Part shown: positions 35,227 through 44,811 of the stretch, piece by piece
Layout of the letters: each line of letters starts with the position of its first letter
Numbering within the stretch: position 1 is the stretch's first letter
Assembly (NCBI GenBank): GCA_963709555.1
Contig: CAVPWR010000001.1
Coordinates: 1-44,811, forward strand
Length of the DNA stretch: 44,811 bases
Direction: 5' to 3'
Origin: Sulfurisoma sp963709555
Lineage (GTDB): Bacteria > Pseudomonadota > Gammaproteobacteria > Burkholderiales > Rhodocyclaceae
Position numbers and translations under genes: made by a program
The notes under the pieces: model-generated
The model's input: the letters and a program-made list of their open reading frames with translations, nothing else
Database searches by the model: none
What the model was told of the DNA's origin: nothing

Positions 35227-36852
35227 ATGGCCTCCCTCAAAATCGCCATCGCCCAGATCAACTGCACCGTCGGCGACCTCGCCGGCAATGCCGCCCGCAT
35301 TGCGGCCGCCGCGCGCGAGGCCCGCTCGCTCGGCGCCGACCTGCTGCTGACGCCGGAGCTGGCCTTGTGCGGCTACCCGCCCGAAGACCTGCTGCTGCGC
35401 CCGGACTTCTACCGCGCCTGCGACGCCGAGCTCAAAGCGCTGGCCGCGGCCGTTCCCGCCATCGATGTGCTCGTCGGTCATCCAGAGGAACAGGGCGGCC
35501 GCCGCTACAACGCGGCCTCGCTGCTGCGCGGCGGGCAGGTTGCGGCGACCTACCGCAAGCACCGCCTGCCCAACTACGAGGTGTTCGACGAGGAGCGTTA
35601 CTTTGCCGCCGGCGACAAGCCCAGCGTCATCGCCGTCAATGGAGTGCACGTTGGCGTGAACATCTGCGCCGACGTGTGGGAGCCGGGGGCCGCCGATGCG
35701 GCACGCGCTGCCGGGGCGGAAATCCTGCTCACCCTCAACGCCTCGCCTTTCCATATGAACAAGCAGGCGCGACGCTACGAGGTGCTGCGCGAGCGCATCG
35801 AGGCCATGAGCATCCCGGTCGTCTACGCCAACATGGTCGGCGGCCAGGACGAACTGGTGTTCGACGGCGCCTCTTTCGCGCTCGATGCCGGCGGGCGGCT
35901 GACCCACCAGCTGCCGTCGTTCGAGGAATGCGTTGATATCGTCGAATACCGCGACGGCCACCTGCTGCCGGGAACGCTGTCCTCGCCGCAGGCCATCGAG
36001 GCCGAGGTCTACGCGGCCCTCAGGCTCGGCGTCGCCGATTACCTCGGCAAGAACGGCTTCCCCGGCGCCATCATCGGACTGTCGGGCGGCATCGACTCGG
36101 CCCTGACCCTGGCGCTGGCGGTGGATGCGCTGGGCGCCGACAAGGTGCGCGCGGTGATGATGGCTTCGCCCTACACCGCGCAGATGAGCCTCGACGATTC
36201 GCGCGAAATGATCCGCCGCCTCGGCGTCGAGTACGACGAGATCTCCATCGCCGCGGCCATGGAACAATTCGCCGTGTCGCTGGCGCCGACTTTTGCCCGG
36301 CTGGGCGAGAAGCCGGCCTGGGACACCACGGACGAGAACCTGCAGGCGCGCATCCGCGGCATGATCCTGATGGCGATCTCCAACCGCACCGGCCGCATCG
36401 TGCTCACCACCGGCAACAAGAGCGAGATGGCGGTTGGTTACGCCACGCTCTACGGCGACATGGCCGGCGGCTTCGCGGTGATCAAGGACGTGTTCAAGAC
36501 CTTCGTCTATCGCCTCGCCCGCTATCGCAACACGCTTTCCGACGTCATTCCCGAGAACATCATCACCCGCGCGCCCTCGGCCGAACTGAAGCCGGGGCAG
36601 ACCGACCAGGACAGCCTGCCGCCCTACGAGGTACTCGATGCCATCATCGAGGCCTACATGGAACGCGACGAGAGCCCGCGCCAGATCATCGCCGCCGGCC
36701 TGGCCGAGGCGGACGTGCGGCGCGTGGTGGGCCTGCTCAAGAAGAACGAATACAAGCGGCGCCAGGCGCCGGTCGGCATCCGCGTCACCCGGCGCGGCTT
36801 CGGCAAGGACTGGCGTTATCCGATAACATCGGCATACGCCGATGAATATTGA
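35227..36852 (+). CDS. nadE: Glutamine-dependent NAD+ synthetase
   Basis: This last enzyme of NAD synthesis amidates deamido-NAD with ammonia taken from glutamine. The N-terminal nitrilase-type glutaminase domain (1-260) shows the catalytic Glu in TPELALCGYPPEDLLLR, the Lys in YRKHRLPNYEVFDE and the Cys in GVNICADVWEP. The C-terminal synthetase domain has the pyrophosphatase loop LSGGIDSALT and TTGNKSEMAVGYATLYGD. About 541 residues. I prefer the start MASLKIAIAQ at 35227 over the ATG at 35218, because the latter overlaps a probable -10. The frame is intact. Confidence 0.95.
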   Translation: MASLKIAIAQINCTVGDLAGNAARIAAAAREARSLGADLLLTPELALCGYPPEDLLLRPDFYRACDAELKALAAAVPAIDVLVGHPEEQGGRRYNAASLLRGGQVAATYRKHRLPNYEVFDEERYFAAGDKPSVIAVNGVHVGVNICADVWEPGAADAARAAGAEILLTLNASPFHMNKQARRYEVLRERIEAMSIPVVYANMVGGQDELVFDGASFALDAGGRLTHQLPSFEECVDIVEYRDGHLLPGTLSSPQAIEAEVYAALRLGVADYLGKNGFPGAIIGLSGGIDSALTLALAVDALGADKVRAVMMASPYTAQMSLDDSREMIRRLGVEYDEISIAAAMEQFAVSLAPTFARLGEKPAWDTTDENLQARIRGMILMAISNRTGRIVLTTGNKSEMAVGYATLYGDMAGGFAVIKDVFKTFVYRLARYRNTLSDVIPENIITRAPSAELKPGQTDQDSLPPYEVLDAIIEAYMERDESPRQIIAAGLAEADVRRVVGLLKKNEYKRRQAPVGIRVTRRGFGKDWRYPITSAYADEY

Positions 36853-36865
36853 CCTCATCCCCCCG

Positions 36866-36886
36866 CCCCCTTCCCGGGGAAGGGGG
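36866..36886. repeat. GC-rich palindrome between nadE and the P-II gene
   Basis: CCCCCTTCCC and GGGAAGGGGG form a 10-bp inverted repeat with a one-base centre, 14 bases after nadE. Such palindromes are common intergenic units in betaproteobacteria and could help end nadE transcription or stabilise the 3' end; no U-run follows. Confidence 0.6.
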
Positions 36887-36960
36887 TGACGGTTGTTCGC
36901 GAACTGTGTTCGCTCAAGTCTTGCGCCGGCCATGGAACGGCTGGCATAGCGGAGGAAGCA

Positions 36961-37297
36961 TGAAAAAGATCGAAGCCATCATCAAGCCCTTCAAGCTCGA
37001 CGAAGTGCGCGAGGCCCTGTCCGAAGTCGGCGTCACCGGCCTGACCGTCACCGAGGTCAAGGGCTTCGGCCGGCAGAAGGGCCACACCGAGCTCTATCGC
37101 GGCGCCGAGTACGTCGTGGATTTCCTGCCCAAGATCAAGCTCGAGCTGGTGGTGGCCGAGGCCACGGTCGAGACCGCCATCGAGGCCATCATCAAGGCCG
37201 CCCGCACCGGCAAGATCGGCGATGGCAAGATCTTCGTTTCGCCGGTGGAGCAGATCGTGCGGATCGGACGGGTGAAACCAACGAGTCAGCTATCTGA
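36961..37297 (+). CDS. Nitrogen regulatory protein P-II (C-terminus frame-shifted)
   Basis: This trimeric signal protein senses 2-oxoglutarate and ATP/ADP and controls NtrB, GlnE or AmtB. The T-loop with the uridylylation Tyr (GHTELYRGAEYVVDF, Tyr51) and the B-loop (TGKIGDGKIFV) are intact. The given sequence ends in an odd tail (VKPTSQLSELSVS). Restoring one lost base near 37265 gives RTGETNESAI and a TGA at 37295-37297, the normal P-II ending at 112 residues. Whether it is GlnB or GlnK cannot be told, since no amtB follows. The end overlaps the convergent gene by about 12 bases. Confidence 0.93.
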
Positions 37298-38395
37298 GCT
37301 CTCGGTCTCGTAGGGCCACTCGCGGATGCCGCCTTCGAGTGTCTGCACGTCGAAGCCGGCCTGGGTCAGGCGCAGGGCGGCGACAGAGCTGCGGCTGCCG
37401 GACTGGCAATAGATGATGTAGCGCTTCTCGCGGTCGAGCTGCGGCACCGTCTTGCGCAGTTCGAACAGCGGGATCAGCCTGGCGCCTGGAATGCGGTTGT
37501 ACTCGTACTCCTCCTTGTAGCGCACGTCGATGAACACGTAGCCGGTTTCCATCATGGTGCGCGCCACCTTGGCGTTGATCGCCTTGATCATCTGCTTGCC
37601 GATCAGCCAGTCGAAGTCCTCCTTGCCCAGCGTCAGCAGCGTGCCGTCCTCGAGCATGCGCACGGTTTCAGAGCGTTTCTTGCCGGAGATCAGCGCCTCG
37701 CAGCCGAAGGCATCGCCCTCGCCGATCTCGGCGATCTTCTTCGGCTCGTCGGTCATCAGGTCGTTCTGCCAGACCTCGGCGCGGCCGCTGGTGATGATGT
37801 AGAAGGCATCACCCGGCTCGCCTTCCTGCGCCACCGTTTCGCCGCACTTGGCGGGGATCGTCTTCATGCGCTGGAAGGCGGTTTCGACCGCCTCCCACGG
37901 CAGGCGGCGGAACACGAGCGAGTTGCGCACCATCTCCATGCGCGCGCGCACCGTCTCGTCGGCGTTGGCCGGGTCGTTGATCATGGCCTCCCAAGAGATC
38001 AGGTCGTCCATCACCTGGCGGTCGGCATGGCAGACGATGGTGCGTTCGCGTGCCAGCAGCGTCGTCGCCGCCGGGGCGATGGGCAGCATGATCGGGCGGC
38101 GGCTGGTGTCGTCCTGCGTCAGCGAACTGCGGATTTCGCCCTGGTTGATCAGGTCGAGGCGGCCCTCGATCACGAAAAGGTAGTCGTTGTCCTTGCTGCC
38201 CTGGATCTGGAACAGTTCGCCCGGGCGCATCTCGATCAGCCGCACCAGATTGAGCACTTCGGTCAGGCGGTCTTCGGACAGCTGGTTGAACGGCGGCTGC
38301 TGCACCAGGCTGTCGAGGATGTGGCCGAGCTTGGTGCTCTTGACCGGGGGGTGGATGGCGGCGACGGCAATGCAGGGGGATGGTTGTGCGCTCAT
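37286..38395 (-). CDS. Double cyclic-nucleotide-binding plus rhodanese protein
   Basis: This is a 369-residue cytoplasmic protein. Two Crp-type cNMP-binding domains are followed by a rhodanese domain (about 258-365) with FIDVRYKEEYEYNRIPGA and the active-site loop YCQSGSRSSVAAL. The second cNMP domain carries AQEGEPGDAFYIITSGRAEVW and the phosphate-binding-like IGEGDAFGCEALI; the first has RPGELFQIQGSKDNDYLFVIEG. There is no DNA-binding domain, so it is not a Crp-type transcription factor. The start at 38395 follows GGAG. It lies tail-to-tail with the P-II gene. A role coupling a nucleotide or redox signal to sulfur transfer is possible but unproven. Confidence 0.88.
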   Translation of the reverse strand: MSAQPSPCIAVAAIHPPVKSTKLGHILDSLVQQPPFNQLSEDRLTEVLNLVRLIEMRPGELFQIQGSKDNDYLFVIEGRLDLINQGEIRSSLTQDDTSRRPIMLPIAPAATTLLARERTIVCHADRQVMDDLISWEAMINDPANADETVRARMEMVRNSLVFRRLPWEAVETAFQRMKTIPAKCGETVAQEGEPGDAFYIITSGRAEVWQNDLMTDEPKKIAEIGEGDAFGCEALISGKKRSETVRMLEDGTLLTLGKEDFDWLIGKQMIKAINAKVARTMMETGYVFIDVRYKEEYEYNRIPGARLIPLFELRKTVPQLDREKRYIIYCQSGSRSSVAALRLTQAGFDVQTLEGGIREWPYETESSDS

Positions 38396-38462
38396 GGCGG
38401 CTCCGGGCGGGGAAATCGAGCGGCCATGATAAGCGAAGCTTAAACTATCGGGGGACCCTGCC

Positions 38463-39005
38463 TCAGCGTCCGCGCAGCAGCACGATGGCAGCGCCGGCGC
38501 CGCCTTCGACCGTGCGTGCCTGGCAGAAGGCCAGCACCTCCTGCTTCTGCGCCAGCCAGCCGAGCACCAGCTTCTTGAGGACGGGTTCGCGCCCGGGCGA
38601 GCGCAGACCCTTGCCATGCACGATGCGCACGCAGCGCCGTTCGCGGGCCATGCAGTCGGCGACGAACAGCGCCACCTGGTGGCGCGCCTCGTCGCGGTTC
38701 AGTCCATGCAGGTCGAGCTGGGCCTCGACCACCCAGCGGCCACGCCGCAGGTCGCGCAACACGCTGCGGGCTATGCCGGGCCGGCCCCAGGCGGCCTGGT
38801 CGCCACCTTCGAGCTGGAGGTCGAGCAGATCCAGTGCCGCGATGGATTCGACCAGTGCCGCTGCCTCGTCCTGCTCGCGGCTGCGCGGGATGGCGGGCGG
38901 CGGGGGCGGTTCGTGGTGGGTGCGGTCGCTGGCGAGCGGAATGGCATCGGCCACCGCCGCCCGGAAAACCTGGCGGGCTTCCTCCGGAAGCTCCCGCCGC
39001 TTCAT
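38463..39005 (-). CDS. Smr-domain protein
   Basis: This is a protein of about 180 residues with an N-terminal charged, Pro-rich region and a C-terminal Smr domain (about 90-180). It shows LDLHGLNRDEARHQV and VRIVHGKGLRSPGREPVLK, the two signatures of MutS2-like endonuclease domains. Such stand-alone proteins (YdaL/SmrA/SmrB types) act on nucleic acid; SmrB cleaves mRNA on collided ribosomes. The start is ATG 39005 (a GTG two codons upstream is possible). It lies downstream of trxB on the same strand, across a repeat element. Confidence 0.9.
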   Translation of the reverse strand: MKRRELPEEARQVFRAAVADAIPLASDRTHHEPPPPPAIPRSREQDEAAALVESIAALDLLDLQLEGGDQAAWGRPGIARSVLRDLRRGRWVVEAQLDLHGLNRDEARHQVALFVADCMARERRCVRIVHGKGLRSPGREPVLKKLVLGWLAQKQEVLAFCQARTVEGGAGAAIVLLRGR

Positions 39006-39022
39006 GGACACGATAGCCCCGC

Positions 39023-39080
39023 ACGCTCACGCTTTTCGCTGCCCCCCACAGGGGGGCGCCTGTCACCTTGGGGACGGCCC
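39023..39080. repeat. GC-rich intergenic repeat, copy 1
   Basis: The element runs from ACGCTCAC through TTCGCTGCC, a C-run/G-run palindrome and GGCGCC to GGGACGGCCC. The same order of blocks appears at the right edge of the window (44757 onward). It lies between trxB and the Smr gene. Such elements are dispersed in betaproteobacterial genomes and resemble REP-like units; a terminator-like or recombinational role is unproven. Confidence 0.7.
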
Positions 39081-39090
39081 GACGGTGACA

Positions 39091-40053
39091 TTACCCGATG
39101 TCGTCGAGGTACTTCTCGGCGTCGAGCGCAGCCTGGCAGCCGGTCGCAGCCGAAGTGATCGCCTGCTTGTAAATATGGTCCTGCACGTCGCCGGCGGCGA
39201 ACACGCCGGCAATGCTGGTGGCGGTGGCGCCGCCTTCGCGACCGCCCTTGGTCACGATGTAGCCGTTCTCCATCTCGAGCTGGCCGACGAACAGATCGGT
39301 GTTCGGCTTGTGGCCGATGGCGATGAACACGCCCATCAGCTGCATGTCTTCGGTGGCGCCGGACTTGACGTTCCTGATGCGCATGCCGGTGACGCCGCTC
39401 TTGTCGCCGAGCACTTCATCCAGCACGCAGTCCCACTTGATGGTGACCTTGCCGGCCTTTTCCTTCTCGAACAGCTTGTCCTGCATGATCTTCTCGGCGC
39501 GGAACTTGTCGCGGCGATGCACCACCGTGACGTGGCTGGCGATGTTGGCGAGGTACAGCGCTTCCTCCACCGCCGTGTTGCCGCCGCCGATCACCGCCAC
39601 GGCCTGGTTCTTGTAGAAGAAGCCGTCGCAGGTGGCGCAGGCGGAGACGCCCTTGCCGGAGAAGGCCTGCTCCGAGGGCAGGCCGAGATATTGGGCGGAA
39701 GCTCCAGTGGCGATGATCAGCGCGTCGCAGGTGTATTCGCCGGAATCGCCGATCAGCTTCATCGGCTTCTCGGTGAGCCTGGCGGTGTGGATATGGTCGA
39801 AGATGATCTCGGTGTTGAAGCGGGTCGCATGCTTCTCGAAGCGCGCCATCAGGTCGGGACCCTGCACGCCGTCGGCGTCGGCCGGCCAGTTGTCGACTTC
39901 GGTGGTCGTCATCAATTGGCCGCCCTGGGCCATGCCGGTGATCAGCACGGGCTTGAGGTTGGCGCGCGCGGCATAAACTGCGGCCGTGTAGCCGGCGGGG
40001 CCGGAGCCGAGGATCAGCAGCTTGGAGTGGCGGGTCGTGGCGTTGGCGGTCAT
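39091..40053 (-). CDS. trxB: Thioredoxin reductase
   Basis: This 320-residue cytoplasmic flavoenzyme passes electrons from NADPH to thioredoxin. It has the FAD motif LGSGPAGYTAAVYAARA, the redox pair CATC in SACATCDGFFY, the NADPH motif GGGNTAVEEALYLA with HRRDKFRA, and the C-terminal FAD-contact segment GVFAAGDVQDHIYKQAITSA. It is intact. It is divergent from the Crp/Fnr-type regulator gene at 40149. Confidence 0.96.
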   Translation of the reverse strand: MTANATTRHSKLLILGSGPAGYTAAVYAARANLKPVLITGMAQGGQLMTTTEVDNWPADADGVQGPDLMARFEKHATRFNTEIIFDHIHTARLTEKPMKLIGDSGEYTCDALIIATGASAQYLGLPSEQAFSGKGVSACATCDGFFYKNQAVAVIGGGNTAVEEALYLANIASHVTVVHRRDKFRAEKIMQDKLFEKEKAGKVTIKWDCVLDEVLGDKSGVTGMRIRNVKSGATEDMQLMGVFIAIGHKPNTDLFVGQLEMENGYIVTKGGREGGATATSIAGVFAAGDVQDHIYKQAITSAATGCQAALDAEKYLDDIG

Positions 40054-40065
40054 GGGGATGATCTC

Positions 40066-40093
40066 TTGTGGAATGGGCTCAACAAATTATACT
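40066..40093 (+). promoter_or_regulatory. Promoter candidate for the Crp/Fnr-type regulator
   Basis: TTGTGG (40066-40071), 16 bases and TATACT (40088-40093). The start site would be near 40100, which makes the in-frame ATG at 40068 unusable and supports the TTG start at 40149. Confidence 0.5.
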
Positions 40094-40148
40094 TGGGCGT
40101 AGTTTGCGCGGCTTCAATGCCCCATGCCGCCCCCACCGGGAGCCGTCC

Positions 40149-40844
40149 TTGAGCACTGAAACAGGCATTTCCCCCGTCACCCTGCGTGCCCTGCCGATCT
40201 TTCAGGCACTGGCCGACGACAAACTCCTGCCGATCGCCCGGGTGTCGTCCCTGCGCCGCGTGCCCCGCCACACGGTGGTGCTGCGGGCCGGCGATCACAC
40301 CGACAACGTCTATTTCGTGCTCTCCGGTGCCTTCAAGGTTTTGGTCAGCGACGAGGAGGGGCGCGAGGTCATCCTGTCGATGATGGGTCCCGGCGACCTC
40401 TTCGGCGAGATGGGCGTGATCGACGATCACCCGCGCTCGGCCACCGTGCAGGCCGCCCAGCCCAGCGAGCTGGTGGTGATCGCCAAGGCCGACTTCCACC
40501 GCTGCCTGGCGGACTCTTTCGACGTTTCCCTCAGCATCATGCGCAGCCTGGTGCATCGGTTGCGCGCCGCCGACCGCCAGATCGAGAGCCTGGCGCTGCT
40601 CGATGTTTACGGCCGGGTGGCACGGCTGCTGCTCGACAAGGCCGAAAGGACGGCGGACGGCCGCCTGGTGGTGTTGCAGAAGGTGTCGCGCCAGGACATC
40701 GCCAAGATGATCGGCGCCTCGCGCGAAATGGTCAGCCGGGTCATGAAGGACCTGCAGCAGCGTGGGCTGGTGCATGAGGTCGACGGCCAAATGGAGCTGC
40801 TCGAGGACGTCAGCGATATCGTGGCGCCGCCGCTGCCGGAGTAG
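40149..40844 (+). CDS. Crp/Fnr-family transcription regulator
   Basis: This is a regulator of about 231 residues. The N-terminal cNMP-binding-type beta barrel has the segment GDLFGEMGVIDDHPRSATVQA, which carries a Crp-like phosphate-binding cassette with Arg. It is followed by the dimer helix and a helix-turn-helix with RQDIAKMIGASREMVSRVMKDL. There is no N-terminal Cys cluster, so it is not an oxygen-sensing FNR. The TTG start at 40149 is preceded by GGGAG and lies after the predicted transcription start. The pattern EMVSRV with Arg favours binding of a Crp/Fnr-type half-site. Its targets are unknown. Confidence 0.9.
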   Translation: MSTETGISPVTLRALPIFQALADDKLLPIARVSSLRRVPRHTVVLRAGDHTDNVYFVLSGAFKVLVSDEEGREVILSMMGPGDLFGEMGVIDDHPRSATVQAAQPSELVVIAKADFHRCLADSFDVSLSIMRSLVHRLRAADRQIESLALLDVYGRVARLLLDKAERTADGRLVVLQKVSRQDIAKMIGASREMVSRVMKDLQQRGLVHEVDGQMELLEDVSDIVAPPLPE

Positions 40845-41004
40845 ACGCCGACCGTCCGCGACTCCGCCGTGCCGCCATCGCCGACTTTTCATGGCGCGGG
40901 CGGCCTGGCGGCGAAATTAGCCGCAAAAACGCGCCTCTGATCGCGGCATCCGGCCGTCTTGGGCCCGGGACAATGTCAGCGTCCCAATAGTGTCGGTTAC
41001 TGCC

Positions 41005-43315
<2,311 letters not shown>

Positions 43316-43333
43316 CGGAACCGAGGCGACTGC

Positions 43334-43339
43334 TAAACT
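43334..43339 (+). promoter_or_regulatory. -10-like element (TAAACT) before lolA
   Basis: TAAACT, seven bases, then the ATG at 43347 with no clear ribosome-binding site. The spacing is the same as for the Nudix, usp and nadE genes. lolA may also be read from the ftsK transcript. Confidence 0.35.
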
Positions 43340-43346
43340 GGCGGGG

Positions 43347-43958
43347 ATGAAAATTCCCGCCTTACTTACCTTCACTCTCTTCGCTGTCTTCGCCACCACC
43401 GCCCAGGCCGGTGCCGTGGATCAGCTCAAATCCTTCGTCGAGAGCACGAAAAGCGCGCGCGCCGACTTCAGCCAGAGCGTCAGCGGCAAGAGCGGCCGCA
43501 AGCCGCAGCTTTCCTCCGGCAAGATGATGTTCGCCCGCCCCGGCAAGTTCCGCTGGGTCTATGAGAAGCCCTATCCGCAGGTGCTGGTCGGCGACGGCAG
43601 GAAACTCTGGGTGTACGACCCGGACCTCAAGCAGGTCTCGGTCAATACCATCGGCAAGGCGCTTGGCAGCAGCCCGGCGGCTCTTCTCGCGGGCGAGGCG
43701 CGCTGGAGAAGAACTTCCATCTCGCTGAAGGCGGCAGCCACGACGGGCTAGCCTTGGTCGAGGCCAGGCCGAAATCAACCGTACGACTTTCGAGCGCATG
43801 CGCATCGGCCTTGCCGGCACGGAGTTGCGTGCGATGGAGATCTTCGACAACTTCGGCCAGACCACGCTGATCCGTTTTTCCAGATTCGAGCGCAACCCGG
43901 TGCTGGCGCCGACCTCTTCGGGTTCCCGCCGAAAGGGGCCGACGTGGTCGGGGAGTAG
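43347..43958 (+). CDS. lolA: Outer-membrane lipoprotein carrier protein (frame-shifted)
   Basis: This periplasmic chaperone shuttles lipoproteins from LolCDE to LolB. It has a signal peptide (MKIPALLTFTLFAVFATTAQA), then VDQLKSFVESTKSARADFSQ, the core segment FARPGKFRWVYEKPYPQ and VGDGRKLWVYDPDLKQV, all typical. The frame shifts near 43700, after SSPAALLAGEA, and again further on. Corrected pieces LEKNFHLAEGG, FERMRIGLAGTELRAMEIFDNFGQTTLIRFS and a final GADVVGE with TAG at 43956-43958 are in order. The position directly after ftsK is the usual one. Confidence 0.92.
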
Positions 43959-43966
43959 GCGATTTC

Positions 43967-44736
43967 ATGAGCCTGGCCCTGCATGGCGAGCGCCTGCCGG
44001 CGCGCCCGGTTGACGCCGCCGAGCAGGCGCTGCGCATCGACCTCGCCGCCGCCTACCGCCTCGTCGCGCGGCGCGGTCGGGATGATCTGATCTATACCCA
44101 CCTGACGGGCGCGTGCCCAACGACCCGGAGTGCTTCCTGATCAACCCTTTCGGGCTGTGCTTCGATGAGGTCACGGCCTCCAGCCTGGTCAAGATCGACG
44201 GCCAGGGCCGCATCGTCGGCGACAGCCCGCACCCGGTGAATGCGGTCGGCTTCCGCATCCACGCCACCGTGGACGCGGCACGGACCGACGCCCACTGTGT
44301 TATGCACCTGCACCACGTGAACGGCGTCGCCGTTTCGGCGCAAGCCGCGGGCCTGCTGCCGCTGTCGCAGCACGCCATGCGCTTCTACGGTCAGGTCGGC
44401 TACCACGACTACGAGGGGCTCACGCTCTCGGCAGCGGAGGGCGCGCGTCTGGTCGCCAGCCTCGGCGCCAGGCCGGCCCTGTTCCTGCGCAACCACGGCA
44501 CGCTGGTCGTCGGCCGCAGCGTCGCCGAGGCCTTCGTGCTGCTGGACACGCTCGACCGTGCCTGCGATATCCAGCTCAAGGCGCAGGCCGGCGGTGTGCC
44601 GCTGGTGACGCCGCCTGCGGCAGTGCTCGAACGCACGCTGCGGAGCCTCACCGCCGACGATGAGCCCGAGGGCGCGCGTGAATGGCCGGCGCTGCTGCGC
44701 CTGCTCGAAAAGACCGATCCGACCTACCGCGACTGA
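43967..44736 (+). CDS. Class II aldolase/adducin-family protein (one frame shift)
   Basis: This is a Zn-dependent aldolase-type protein of about 255 residues. It opens MSLALHGERLPARPVD, then DLIYTHLTG; a lost base near 44108 joins this to RVPNDPECFLINPFGLCFDEVTAS. The zinc site is visible as HCVMHLHHVNG and the later His in FLRNHGTLVVG. In this family (L-fuculose-phosphate aldolase fold) substrates vary widely and none can be given. It starts nine bases after the lolA stop. It ends before a strong ribosome-binding site (AAAGGAG) and another ATG at 44748. Confidence 0.87.
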
Positions 44737-44756
44737 AAGGAGAAAAGATGGCCCCC

Positions 44757-44811
44757 ACGCTCACTACGTTCGCTGCCCCCACGGGGGGCGCTGCCTCCTT
44801 CGGGACGGCCC
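44757..44811. repeat. GC-rich intergenic repeat, copy 2 (cut by window edge)
   Basis: It has the same block order as at 39023-39080: ACGCTCACTACGTTCGCTGC, a C-run/G-run palindrome, then GGCGCTGCC and GGGACGGCCC. It begins seven bases after an ATG at 44748 that has a good ribosome-binding site, so it may have been inserted at the very start of a gene or created a short artificial reading frame. The right end is outside the window. Confidence 0.65.

Noticed and set aside
35053..36933. 626-codon minus-strand frame opposite nadE
   Set aside because: It is an antisense shadow of an intact, conserved NAD synthetase gene.
40068..40148. Earlier ATG start for the Crp/Fnr-type regulator
   Set aside because: The ATG at 40068 lies within the predicted promoter and lacks a ribosome-binding site. 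The TTG at 40149 follows GGGAG.

Overview
The window is a high-GC chromosomal segment of a betaproteobacterium. The closest relatives I can suggest are the Rhodocyclales (Azoarcus, Thauera, Azospira, Sterolibacterium-like). The grounds are the gene content (periplasmic molybdoenzyme and multihaem cytochromes, aerobic CoA-linked aromatic catabolism, cytochrome c', P-II, DUF2322) and the AT-rich -10 elements (TAnAAT followed by CGCC) in front of many genes. This is inference; no search was run. No rRNA, tRNA, CRISPR array, phage or transposase was seen.

Left part (1-9620, all minus strand). A hybrid sensor kinase with a periplasmic c-type haem motif and an NtrC-type sigma-54 activator lie directly upstream of a transcription unit. 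That unit encodes a secreted protein made of Gly-Met repeats, a small secreted protein, a membrane-anchored pentahaem cytochrome, a Tat-exported DMSO-reductase-family molybdoenzyme, its four-cluster Fe-S subunit and a TorD-type chaperone. A sigma-54 promoter candidate, a palindromic activator-site candidate and an FNR-like box lie in the 246-bp gap before the Met-rich gene. I read this as one regulated periplasmic redox module and regard it as the most interesting part of the window. A small lipoprotein gene lies upstream of the kinase.

Aromatic region (9675-13745, minus). A 2-aminobenzoate/benzoate-type CoA ligase, a MarR regulator and a flavin monooxygenase matching only the N-terminal half of 2-aminobenzoyl-CoA monooxygenase/salicylyl-CoA 5-hydroxylase are followed by an out-of-frame internal-deletion remnant of glutaryl-CoA dehydrogenase. 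An internally duplicated membrane protein precedes the monooxygenase.

Middle (13832-31119). This holds a UgpB-like binding protein, a secreted Lys-rich protein, alaS, an EAL-like/HDOD protein, phosphomannomutase, an NTF2-like protein, heptosyltransferase II, a CHCC zinc-finger protein, ilvE, a Nudix hydrolase, a secreted protein, mnmA, a flippase-like membrane protein with a DprE1/DprE2-like pair, purB, DUF2322 and cytochrome c'.

Right part (31190-44811). This holds a universal stress protein, a rhodanese/CopA/copper-chaperone operon, ppa, nadE, a P-II gene convergent with a double cNMP-binding/rhodanese protein, Smr, trxB, a Crp/Fnr regulator, ftsK, lolA and a class II aldolase-family gene. 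Two copies of one GC-rich intergenic repeat occur, the second at the window edge.

Quality warning: many genes, including the essential alaS, mnmA, purB, ftsK and lolA, are interrupted by single-base shifts, mostly +1 insertions outside homopolymers. I treat these as probable sequencing errors and give the inferred full gene spans.
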